DNA of 64,000 bases from Candidatus Rifleibacteriota bacterium (GTDB lineage: Bacteria; Muiribacteriota; Ozemobacteria; Ozemobacterales; Ozemobacteraceae): positions 29,042-93,041 of the forward strand of contig JADFZL010000024.1 in NCBI GenBank assembly GCA_015232575.1, given 5' to 3'. The position numbers were made by a program, and so were the translations under genes. Shown here one piece after another: positions 25,101 through 33,025 of the stretch (its first letter is position 1; every line of letters starts with the position of its first letter). The notes beneath the pieces are model-generated. The model had not been told where the DNA came from and did no database searches. It saw nothing but the letters and a program-made list of their open reading frames with translations.

Positions 25101-28100
25101 AATATACGCACTAATTTTGGGAGTCGGACAGTCAAGCGATGGAAAAGGGAAAGGAATAACCGCTCCTAACCCGGAAGGACAGAAACGTGCAATAACAAGA
25201 GCATGGGAAAACGCCGGAAGAAGTTTTGAGGAAATCGGTTATCTTGAAGCTCATGGTACTGGAACAAGGGTAGGTGATGAAATAGAACTCAAGGCGGCAG
25301 CGTCACTTATTGCCCGAAAATCCAGTACAAATGCTAAAATTCCAGTGGGAAGTATCAAGGCAAACATTGGCCATTTGAAGGCAGCTGCTGGCATAGCAGG
25401 ACTTATTAAAACAATATGGATGGTTAATCAGCGCGTTATTCCGCCGCAGATTGCTTTTGAAAAATTTCCAGAAACCTGGGATACAAAGGACCTTCCTTTC
25501 GAAATAGTAACTGAACAGCGCTCCTTTGTCAAAGAAAATTTTCTTGCCGGAGTATCGGGATTCGGATTTGGCGGTACAAACCATCATGTTGTGGTAGGAG
25601 AAACACCTGTACAGAAAGTGCAGAAGGAAATCGTCATTCCATCACGGGATAAGGTTGCGCTTGTTTTTCCGGGACAGGGTTCGCAATACATCAATATGCT
25701 TTCGACCTGGTTGTCTGAACCTGAGTTCAGAGATACAATTGATGAGGCAGACGAGGTCTTCCAGACCTCTCAGCCGGGGTTCGGAAAACTGTCTGAAATA
25801 ATTTTTCCGGATAAAAATCATTCTTCAGACCTGGAGAGCAGGTTACAGAATACTCTGATTGCACAACCAGCAATTTTGTCGGTCTGCATCGGATTGCTGA
25901 AAGTTGCCCGGAAAAAGGGACTTAAGTTTGACATGGCTTTAGGTCATAGTCTTGGTGAATATGCCGCTTTGTTTTCAGCCGGAACGTTTACGCTGCGAAG
26001 TCTTCTTGAAATAGTCTGTTTGCGGGCTCAGTACATGTCTTCATTCTCGGGAAATGACTTTGGAGCAATGGGAGTAATTGCTCTGCCGGTTTCTGAAATA
26101 TCTGAACTGATTAATAAATCCCCTGGATACGTAATTGCTGCAAATATTAACTCACCAAAGCAGACGGTCATTAGTGGTGAGACAATAGCTGTAGAAGCTA
26201 TTCTGGAGCATTTTAGCGGAAAGGGAATTCCAGCAAAAAAACTGAATGTTTCTGCAGCTTTTCATTCTAAAATAGTTTCAAATGCTGCATCACTTTATCG
26301 GCAGACACTTGGCACATTTTCATTCAATTCTCCTGAAATTATGATACCTTCAAATCTTTCCGGAGAATGGTATCCGGTTTCATCTGATGAAAACTGGCGT
26401 GAAAAAATGATTGACATGCTTGTAAGACAACTTATGAATCCGGTTGATTTTGTAAATCAGATTGAAAGAGCGTATTCTTCCGGCATACGAACATTTGTGG
26501 AAGTCGGTCCGAAAAATATTCTGACAAGGCTTATCTCTGAAATACTTGGTTCACGACAGCATATCTGCATAAACCTTGACCACCCGTCAAAAGATTCCCG
26601 GGAACTGCTTGAAAAAGCATTAATTACTATTTCCGAACAGCAGAATGAGTTTGTTCCTTCGGTTAATGTCTCATCTGTAATCGCCAGAAGCCAGACAGAA
26701 TCATCTGAAAAGGTTCAAAAGGATTTGCGGATATCACCTGAAATGAGTATTGAAGATACGGTTCTTTCTGTTATAGAGGAAATTTCAGGTTATCCGAAAT
26801 CAATGATAAAGCCGGATCTTGACCTTGAAGCAGACCTCGGTATTGATACACTTAAAATTTTTGAGATAGGTGGAAGATTGAGAAGTATTTATCCTAACGT
26901 TTCAAGAAAAAAAGTGGAGCTTATTCAGTTGCGTACAATGAAAGGGATTTTAAATATTTTCAGAAATGCCACCGATCAAAATTCTGATGCCACAGAGCTT
27001 ATTTCAGAAACGCCCTCTGAAAAAAATCATCCGAAAACCGGAATAAAATCCCTTCAGCGCTTTTTGCTTCAAACTCTTCGCGGAAAGCTTGATTTTGCTG
27101 CATATCCCTCAATTAACTGGACAGAGAATATGCATCTGACAATTAAATCTTCAGATAATTCAATGTGGAACGAAAATTTTGTCAGACAGCTTTCTCTAAG
27201 CAAAATTTCTGCAAATGTTTGGAACCCTCAATCTGCTGACTTCGAAATGCTTGAAAACGGCAAACTTCCATCTGAACTTGGAAACTGCGAAATTTATGTA
27301 CATACAATTACTGCAGGGCATTTTTCGAGAAAAACCAGGCGCTCGTTTTATCAGAAAGAAATATTGTCACTATTTTTAATCTGTCGTTTGCTCGGAAAGC
27401 GCCTGAAAGCCCTTGTTATTCTATTTGATACTTTTCATTCATCTGGCACTGGTTTTCTTACTGGAGTACTGCCAGCGTTTTGTCAGAGCGTTGAAAAAGA
27501 TTTTCCCGGATTGATGGCAAGAGCAGTTTCGATTGAAAAATTCAGTGAAGATGAATCGGAGATGAAAAGAATTGTTGATCACTGTCTGATTACTGGACTT
27601 CCGAGTTTTGTCGGATTGTCTTTAAACGATGAAATCACATTCCAGGAAGCTATACCCAAAAAAATAACTTCATCCGAAGAACATCTGTCTGCCCTGAAGA
27701 GGTACCTGAATTCAGAAAGTGTAGTACTTGCAACGGGCGGTGGCTCAGGTATTACTGCACATGTATTGAGAAAACTTGCACAGGAATATCAACCGCGCCT
27801 TATAATCCTTGGACGTTCTTCTGAAAGGAACGAACTTGCCAGAGAGTTCCGAAATCTTGGTTCGGAAGTATGGTATATTTCATGCGATCTTTCAGATGGT
27901 CCGGCAGTTGACAGGGCTGCTGAGCTGATAAAAAAGGTTACGTCACACATAGATCTTCTTGTACACGGTGCAGGTATTGAGATCAGCCGTAATCTTGCAA
28001 ACAAAACTCCAGAAGAGATCGACAAGGTTTATCGTGTAAAAGTTGCTGGGTTGGTTAATCTCCTGGACGCTGTCGGAGAGGAAAATGTCGGCACTGTTGC

Positions 28101-30027
28101 AAGCTTTTCCTCTGTGGCTTCGTTTTATGGAAACCCGGGACAGGTAGATTATGCTGCAGCAAACGGCTTTCTTAACCAGTTCGCTGGTTCTGGAAAAACA
28201 CGTTTTCTGACTCTTGCCTGGTCAGCCTGGGAAAAAATCGGAATGGCTTCCAGAGGCCCGGTATATGAAATTCTCAAATCAAATGAAGTTGAGTTTATCG
28301 ATCCTGATATTGGAGTTGACTTCTTTCTGAAAGAACTGAACGACTTTTTGCACAACACTTCCGAAAAACTCAGAACTGTTGGATTTTTCGGACAGCTTGG
28401 TGATGCTCTGGGAGCGTCTGTTTCACATCCAAAGCTGCTTTCTTCTGAAATCGGGAGCTTTCTGGTCGATCCGGTCGCTGACCCCTGGCTGAAAGATCAT
28501 TCCATTGATGGACGTGTTATTGTTCCTGCAGTGATATCTCTTTCGGGTTTGATTGAAGGGCTTTTACCTCCGAATGGCAAATATCCAGACTGGATTTCAT
28601 TTGAAAATCTTCGATTTTTTGTACCGGTTAAAACTTCGTTTTCTGAATCTGTTAAATTCCAGATTAGGAAAACATCCTCAGAATACGAACTTTGGGCGGG
28701 TCAGGCCAGTGATACTTCCAATTCACGTATGAGATTACATTTGTCATGCAGACCAGATTTTATCCCACCCGATATGGCAGAAAAAAACAGATGGCGCGAT
28801 GATGTCTATCGTATGAAACTGTTGCTTTCGGAAAGTGACCTTCCGTTTACCCTTGAAGGTGAAGTCTCGGAAAAAGAAAACCTGAAACATGTACTTTTTC
28901 ATGGTCCAGCTTTTCAAGTTCTGGACAGAGTCAGGCAATGGAATCAGACCGTTTTGCTAGGGATTCCGGGAAATCCGGTTCAGGAATCAGAAATTTATCC
29001 GCTGTCAGGCAGTCGAAAGTGGCCGTTTCTTTTGGAATCGGCACTTCATGGAGCCGGAATCTACAGCCTTATCAGGGTTTCCAGCAGAAAATTCACATTC
29101 CCCAGCACAGTAGGAAGAATTGATATTGATGTCGAAGCTGCAATGAAACCAGGCGAGAAGAAAGTATTTGCTGAATTTCTCGAACGTACAATTGACAAAT
29201 CAGCTCTAATGCCACTTGTATACTGTCGTTACAATGTATATGTTACGGACTCCGAAGACAAACCTGTTATTCGCCTTTCAGACCTTCGAATGATAGCCGG
29301 GCAGGATGAACCTGCTGAAAAACTCAGTATTTTTACAATTGGAGCTCCTATTGTAATCTGTGACAGGAGTTTCATGGCTGTGAAATTTTCCGATGCAGAG
29401 CGAATCCTCGGTAATGAAGCAGTTTTGCGTGATATTCTGACCGCTGATGAGCTGAAGATATTCCAGAATCTAGATGTTAAGAAAAGAAAGATTGAATGGC
29501 TTTCAGGAAGAATGGCACTTAAAATACTTGTACGTGACTACATATTACGTGGTAGAAAAATACTGATCGGATTGAATGATTTTTCAATTAAAACTGGCGG
29601 GAATATGCCAGAATTAATTCCTGAAAAATCAGTTTCCGATAAGGTGGCTGAAATACTTTTCAGTTTGCGGGCTTCTATTTCGCACGGCGAAGAAATTGGA
29701 GCTGCAGTCGTTTTTCCCTCAAATATTGGTTTGGATATTGAACGAATGAGAAAGTTGGATAAAAATGATATCGAAAACTTCCTTAATCCAGAAGAGATTG
29801 CTTCGTCGCCACCAGGCGAAGAAATAACGCTCTGGACAGCAAAAGAAGCTGTGTCGAAGGTTCTCGGACTTGGTTTTGCCGTAAAGGATTTTCGCAGGAT
29901 AACTCTGCACGATTTTGGTTTTGGTGAGCCCTATACAGCAGTATATACCCCAACCGGTAAGCGATTCACGGTTGTTACGATAAAAGATCGAAGGAGGACA
30001 GCGTCAATTGTCACATCAGAAGCGTAA
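22171..30027 (+). CDS. Multidomain PUFA-synthase-like polyketide/fatty acid synthase
   Basis: 2618 residues. Order: a short repeat-rich leader (1-35), NPD-like flavin barrel 1 (about 40-300, degenerate), NPD barrel 2 (about 340-615; ESGGHIGP with H479), ketosynthase (about 685-1130; C894 in DAACGSS, H1028 in EAHGTGT, H1068 in NIGHLKA), acyltransferase (about 1160-1460; S1260 in GHSLGEY), ACP (about 1520-1590), ketoreductase (about 1850-2060; TGGGSGIT, Y1994), PfaC/hot-dog dehydratase (about 2095-2330; H2110), and phosphopantetheinyl transferase (about 2390-2600; D2522 in GLDIER, WTAKEA). It can self-activate and in principle perform chain extension with ketoreduction, dehydration and flavin enoyl reduction. 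The ACP attachment position reads GIDT, with Thr1560 in place of Ser. No thioesterase is present. Start ATG with AGGAAGGA upstream. Confidence 0.85.
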   Translation: MLTNNQNIMQNESQNVMQKENRNVMQKKNQNQSRIMINSGFFFAFPGKWVEKTALNISYKNGVVPFVDFISPSIKDLESLFEVSENPLFLRIFMPSEDILEYILRNCDKVGGLYLEASFYKMNSDRTSVKRIQESEISLGIMVTCCADFSEINRNFDLPIIARGNESGGCCGPLSAYLLLQLSEKQYSTIKHLIFIEGGMDIPGASAVVSCGVAGVVFSGACWGFKEAGEKLSSVSKSSRFNDVIRISDKNGDSFSFIQKPKPDMQKLRKELSEQSLSEWVLGLSTDALPAGQDVEFSTCNASRFETLESFIANAKARLLSSRYAKIPEKFALSESKLGKILGFSLPIIQGPMARITEKPAFLNEIKKSGAVPVAAFSSISPDSAEEILSGCEREGFCPGAGIIGLEMQDELVNKQIEICRSHKMPFILVAAPRPALIDRLLGLGHNLLVHAPHPTVLADFADRGVSNFILEGRESGGHIGPLASMVLWQLSLSAVQRRVNASDDPNSIGKFRIIFAGGISSGIGVRFLEALLWQYFPENVPVWGIQLGTAYLATREIVQTGAMSLNYRNKVLNEELTAVTGETVGLRARQVSTPFVSGIIASEEAALEKGLSFNERRHLFESENMGNLFRAVNSKEGDDGCFMAGEAIAILNSIFTIEKLHSELLKLPAEAIVSVDISSEKSSNNEPIAVIGMGCVFPGSNSPQEYFGNILAGKCFIAPMPEDRLESSIFFHPDKTEPVATYSRIAGFLRNVNFDPTLFRVPPRAAAAMDLSQKLSLMCARQALADAGYLDSGKKIDRDNFGVVIGNSMGGMAAGETLKAVYLNELRHRLGRIAEGYGCAGLVQRILNEMAEKNPVVDISEDTLPGELGSLIAGRIAATFDLHGPNFTIDAACGSSLAAVIASINALRLRQINAALCGGSDAQMDPGTFIRFAKVSALSGTGSFPFDHRADGFVMGEGSGLVLLKRFSDAIADGDRIYALILGVGQSSDGKGKGITAPNPEGQKRAITRAWENAGRSFEEIGYLEAHGTGTRVGDEIELKAAASLIARKSSTNAKIPVGSIKANIGHLKAAAGIAGLIKTIWMVNQRVIPPQIAFEKFPETWDTKDLPFEIVTEQRSFVKENFLAGVSGFGFGGTNHHVVVGETPVQKVQKEIVIPSRDKVALVFPGQGSQYINMLSTWLSEPEFRDTIDEADEVFQTSQPGFGKLSEIIFPDKNHSSDLESRLQNTLIAQPAILSVCIGLLKVARKKGLKFDMALGHSLGEYAALFSAGTFTLRSLLEIVCLRAQYMSSFSGNDFGAMGVIALPVSEISELINKSPGYVIAANINSPKQTVISGETIAVEAILEHFSGKGIPAKKLNVSAAFHSKIVSNAASLYRQTLGTFSFNSPEIMIPSNLSGEWYPVSSDENWREKMIDMLVRQLMNPVDFVNQIERAYSSGIRTFVEVGPKNILTRLISEILGSRQHICINLDHPSKDSRELLEKALITISEQQNEFVPSVNVSSVIARSQTESSEKVQKDLRISPEMSIEDTVLSVIEEISGYPKSMIKPDLDLEADLGIDTLKIFEIGGRLRSIYPNVSRKKVELIQLRTMKGILNIFRNATDQNSDATELISETPSEKNHPKTGIKSLQRFLLQTLRGKLDFAAYPSINWTENMHLTIKSSDNSMWNENFVRQLSLSKISANVWNPQSADFEMLENGKLPSELGNCEIYVHTITAGHFSRKTRRSFYQKEILSLFLICRLLGKRLKALVILFDTFHSSGTGFLTGVLPAFCQSVEKDFPGLMARAVSIEKFSEDESEMKRIVDHCLITGLPSFVGLSLNDEITFQEAIPKKITSSEEHLSALKRYLNSESVVLATGGGSGITAHVLRKLAQEYQPRLIILGRSSERNELAREFRNLGSEVWYISCDLSDGPAVDRAAELIKKVTSHIDLLVHGAGIEISRNLANKTPEEIDKVYRVKVAGLVNLLDAVGEENVGTVASFSSVASFYGNPGQVDYAAANGFLNQFAGSGKTRFLTLAWSAWEKIGMASRGPVYEILKSNEVEFIDPDIGVDFFLKELNDFLHNTSEKLRTVGFFGQLGDALGASVSHPKLLSSEIGSFLVDPVADPWLKDHSIDGRVIVPAVISLSGLIEGLLPPNGKYPDWISFENLRFFVPVKTSFSESVKFQIRKTSSEYELWAGQASDTSNSRMRLHLSCRPDFIPPDMAEKNRWRDDVYRMKLLLSESDLPFTLEGEVSEKENLKHVLFHGPAFQVLDRVRQWNQTVLLGIPGNPVQESEIYPLSGSRKWPFLLESALHGAGIYSLIRVSSRKFTFPSTVGRIDIDVEAAMKPGEKKVFAEFLERTIDKSALMPLVYCRYNVYVTDSEDKPVIRLSDLRMIAGQDEPAEKLSIFTIGAPIVICDRSFMAVKFSDAERILGNEAVLRDILTADELKIFQNLDVKKRKIEWLSGRMALKILVRDYILRGRKILIGLNDFSIKTGGNMPELIPEKSVSDKVAEILFSLRASISHGEEIGAAVVFPSNIGLDIERMRKLDKNDIENFLNPEEIASSPPGEEITLWTAKEAVSKVLGLGFAVKDFRRITLHDFGFGEPYTAVYTPTGKRFTVVTIKDRRRTASIVTSEA
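22183..22275 (+). repeat. Intragenic 24-bp tandem repeat in the synthase leader
   Basis: About four degenerate units of cagaatgtaatgcagaaa plus aaaat encode the leader peptide repeats (QNVMQKE). The unit length is a multiple of three, so the frame is kept. Several in-frame ATGs inside the repeat could serve as start codons. Confidence 0.75.
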
Positions 30028-31606
30028 ACTTTTATTAACTTCGGTTTTTAAGCCATTTGGGGTTGATGATGAGTTTGGAAAGAAAGAAAATGTTCTTGAG
30101 CCGATGCATAATCAGGTGACGCGTGCTCAGGAAATATTTTCTATCAGGTCGCACAATCCGACTTTTGCACTCCGACTCCTTGCAGAAAACATCAAAACTC
30201 CCGTAACAGTAATGGACTTCCCGACACAGGATGAATTCATTGCTGAATTGAAAAGCGGAAACTATTCGGATGTTGGGATTTCCTTTATTGTACCGAATTT
30301 TGATAAAGCCCGACAAATGGCTTCTCTTACAAGAACATACAGTCCGCAATCTAAGATTATTCTCGGAGGTCATGGAGTAACTGTTCCAGATATTGAAAAA
30401 CTTGTTTCTTTTGATGAAATCTGTTTTGGAGAAGGAGTAAGCTGGTTGCGCAGCTATTTTCAGGAATCTGAGGGGTTGCCGATTGTTCACCCGATAATGA
30501 AAATGGATTTTGCCCGGAAACTTTGCGGAATTCCTTCACCGAATGTGAAATCGGTTCTGATTCCGGGTGTTGGTTGTCCATATAGATGCGATTTTTGTTG
30601 TACAAGTCATTTTTTTAAAGGATATACAAGTTTTTTCAGAAGCAACGAAGCATTATTTCAGGCAATGATTGATATTTCTAATAAACTTGGTACAAATGAG
30701 TTTTTTGTGTTAGACGAAAATATTCTCAAGGATAAGGACAAAATTTACGAACTTGCGGCATTGATGCGTAAACATGAAAGAAGGTTCCGGCTGGATGTTT
30801 TTGCTTCGCTTGATGCCCTGGCTGCTATGCCGGTTGAAAAACTTGTGGAAGCAGGAATTGAGTTCGTCTGGGTTGGAATTGAAAGTCGCGAAAACATTTA
30901 TTCAAAAACCAGGGGAATTGATGCAAGGGATGTATTTATTAAACTCCGAAAACACGGCATTTCAGTTCTGACATCCAGTATTCTGTTTTTGGACCACCAC
31001 ACCCAGGCGAATATCTGGGACGACATAGATTATACAATTTCACTCGGTGCTGATTTCATACAGTTTATGCAGCTTGGACCGCTTCCACGGACGGCATTAT
31101 ATGACAGATTGGAAAAAAGTGACAGAATAATGCACGATGTTCCATATATGGAATGGCATGGACAGGACAAAATCTGGTTCAAGCATCCGATTTTTTCGCG
31201 TGAACAATCCAAAAACATTCTTGATGTGGCATTCAAAAAAGAATATAATGCGCTTGGGCCAACGCTGATGAGGATAGCTGAAACCAAAATGATGGCAGTT
31301 GAAAACGGAGTCGTGGTAAAGGGTGACACTTTTATGGAAGCAAGGTACCAGGATCAAGTGAAATATGTACTACAGTTTCGTCCGCTTTTGCCGCTTTTTG
31401 AAAAATTTGCTCCGAATGAAAAAATCCAGAGGCAGGCAAAAAAAATCACTGAGTGGTTCAACAGAAGATTTGGAAAACAGTCTTTCTCTGATGCTGCACA
31501 GTCCCTTGCAGCATTGTTTCTGGCGAGGGTTGAGCAGAAAAAACTACGATTACACCTTCCGGTGAGCCAACCTCCCACTTTCATTGAACGTTATAGAATG
31601 TCATAA
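30008..31606 (+). CDS. Radical SAM protein with N-terminal B12-binding-type domain (2)
   Basis: The 532-residue protein starts at a TTG inside the last 20 bp of the synthase gene, with AAGGAGG 10 bp upstream. Residues about 50-165 are the Rossmann-like B12-binding-type region (SDVGISFIVPNFDKAR, KIILGGHGVTVP, EICFGEG). The [4Fe-4S] motif CPYRCDFC (C190, C194, C197) follows in VGCPYRCDFCCTSHFF. The core continues with LDVFASLDALAAM and GIEFVWVGIESRENIYSKTRGI. No clear cobalamin His is seen. The C-terminal 130 residues are helical and basic. It is only distantly similar to the first radical SAM protein, so the two probably act on different steps. Confidence 0.78.
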   Translation: MSHQKRKLLLTSVFKPFGVDDEFGKKENVLEPMHNQVTRAQEIFSIRSHNPTFALRLLAENIKTPVTVMDFPTQDEFIAELKSGNYSDVGISFIVPNFDKARQMASLTRTYSPQSKIILGGHGVTVPDIEKLVSFDEICFGEGVSWLRSYFQESEGLPIVHPIMKMDFARKLCGIPSPNVKSVLIPGVGCPYRCDFCCTSHFFKGYTSFFRSNEALFQAMIDISNKLGTNEFFVLDENILKDKDKIYELAALMRKHERRFRLDVFASLDALAAMPVEKLVEAGIEFVWVGIESRENIYSKTRGIDARDVFIKLRKHGISVLTSSILFLDHHTQANIWDDIDYTISLGADFIQFMQLGPLPRTALYDRLEKSDRIMHDVPYMEWHGQDKIWFKHPIFSREQSKNILDVAFKKEYNALGPTLMRIAETKMMAVENGVVVKGDTFMEARYQDQVKYVLQFRPLLPLFEKFAPNEKIQRQAKKITEWFNRRFGKQSFSDAAQSLAALFLARVEQKKLRLHLPVSQPPTFIERYRMS

Positions 31607-31626
31607 AAAATTATAAGGTGAGTGGA

Positions 31627-33006
31627 ATGAAAAAACATATCTCAGGGAAAAATATCTTTTCTGAAGCCGATAAACTCTTGACTTTACTTGCTCTGGCAGC
31701 TCCATCGGATGCTGAAAAATCCGAAATACGCAGGCTGTTTGATTGTGGTGTGGACTTTTCTGAATTCACCTGGAAACTCAGGCACAATGATATCGCACCA
31801 ATGATATTTCTGCATCTTGACAAACTTAATCTGCTCGGTTCCGTTCCTGATGTGCTGCTTCATGAATTAAGAGATCGTCATCGGGAAATAACTGAGAAGA
31901 ACACTGGAAGGCTGGCTTATGCGGAAGATATATTCAAGCAGTTCCAGAAAGCTGGAATTGAGGTAATTGTACTTAAAGGCGTGCTTTTTGCTGAAACGAT
32001 CTACAAAGATGTTGGGTACAAGAAGATGAACGACATGGATATCCTTATCAGACATCGTGATGTGAAAAAAGTTAAAGAAGTATATCGGAATATCGGACTT
32101 GTACCGCTCGCTCTTTTTGAAAGCGGAGATGAGAAGGAAAGTGAAACAAAAAGTTACCATCTTCCATCCTATATTTCCAGGGATCTGAACTTTGTAATTG
32201 GTACTCACTGGAATCTCTGTTCTCCAAAAGCTGGGTATAAAATCAATCGGGAAATATTGTGGGACAGGTCTGTTGAGACATTTATAAGAGGAACTAAAAT
32301 TCGCTCATTGTGCGCTTCGGATGCTCTTCTGCATCTTGTTGTACATTTCCACTATTACAAGACCGGACTGAAGGAATTTGCTGATTTTGTGAATCTTATC
32401 AGATCAGTTCCGCATTTTCCGTGGGATGAATTTTCTTCTCAGGTTGAAAAGGCGGAAACATTCACACCTGCCTATCGAACTCTCAGCATCTTAAATGCAC
32501 TTTTTCCCGGAATTGCACCGGATTCACTTGTTGCAAAATGCAGAGAAAAGGCTGATAAATGGGTTGTCAGGGATACCGACAGGCTTGTCAGAAGAAAAGA
32601 CCTTCTGCTGAAAAGCAGAAGCGTGTACAACTCCCGCATTGAAAAGGCTTATCTTGGTTTTTCTTTTGAAAACAGATTCTTAAAAAAATTCTCTTTGTTT
32701 TTAGTATTCTGGAAACGCTTGCTGTTTCCTCCGGCAGAGACCTTATATCGTACAAATTCCAGTGCCTGCTGCGAAAATTCTCTTTTCTGGCTCTGGACGA
32801 TGAACGTGTACAGAACTGCACGCGAGGTCGGACAGAGTCATGGGATGGGAATTTTTCTGTTGCTTATGCTGAAATCATCCTGGGAATTGATTCATTCCGC
32901 TTTCTGGAATATCACCGGAAATATTTCTGACCCTATGGAAGAACTTCGCAGAGAGCTTGGAACAGACGAAAAACGCCTCCGGGAATTAATGGAATCAATG
33001 GAGTGA
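31627..33006 (+). CDS. Nucleotidyltransferase-fold protein (NTP_transf_5-like)
   Basis: The protein starts best at the ATG at 31627 (AAGGTG upstream). Residues about 90-150 carry the core of uncharacterised nucleotidyltransferases of the PF14907 type: IEVIVLKGVLFAETIYKD, YKKMNDMDILIRHRD with the metal-binding DxD pair (DMD). Further His/Asp motifs follow (FVIGTHWNLCSP, DALLHLVVHFHYYKTGLKEFADFVNLI). Members of this family often sit in natural-product and polysaccharide clusters, and their reaction is poorly known. Here it lies between a radical SAM gene and the second dikinase, so transfer of a nucleotidyl or phosphoryl group onto the lipid is plausible. The C-terminal 130 residues are rich in aromatic and basic residues. 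Confidence 0.65.
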   Translation: MKKHISGKNIFSEADKLLTLLALAAPSDAEKSEIRRLFDCGVDFSEFTWKLRHNDIAPMIFLHLDKLNLLGSVPDVLLHELRDRHREITEKNTGRLAYAEDIFKQFQKAGIEVIVLKGVLFAETIYKDVGYKKMNDMDILIRHRDVKKVKEVYRNIGLVPLALFESGDEKESETKSYHLPSYISRDLNFVIGTHWNLCSPKAGYKINREILWDRSVETFIRGTKIRSLCASDALLHLVVHFHYYKTGLKEFADFVNLIRSVPHFPWDEFSSQVEKAETFTPAYRTLSILNALFPGIAPDSLVAKCREKADKWVVRDTDRLVRRKDLLLKSRSVYNSRIEKAYLGFSFENRFLKKFSLFLVFWKRLLFPPAETLYRTNSSACCENSLFWLWTMNVYRTAREVGQSHGMGIFLLLMLKSSWELIHSAFWNITGNISDPMEELRRELGTDEKRLRELMESME

Positions 33007-33025
33007 AAAAAGGCGGAATCTTTTG

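Noticed and set aside
22171..30027. A classical PUFA (EPA/DHA) synthase locus
   Set aside because: PfaA-D genes with multiple tandem ACPs are absent; there is one ACP, an integrated PPTase and fused NPD domains, plus many genes foreign to PUFA synthesis.
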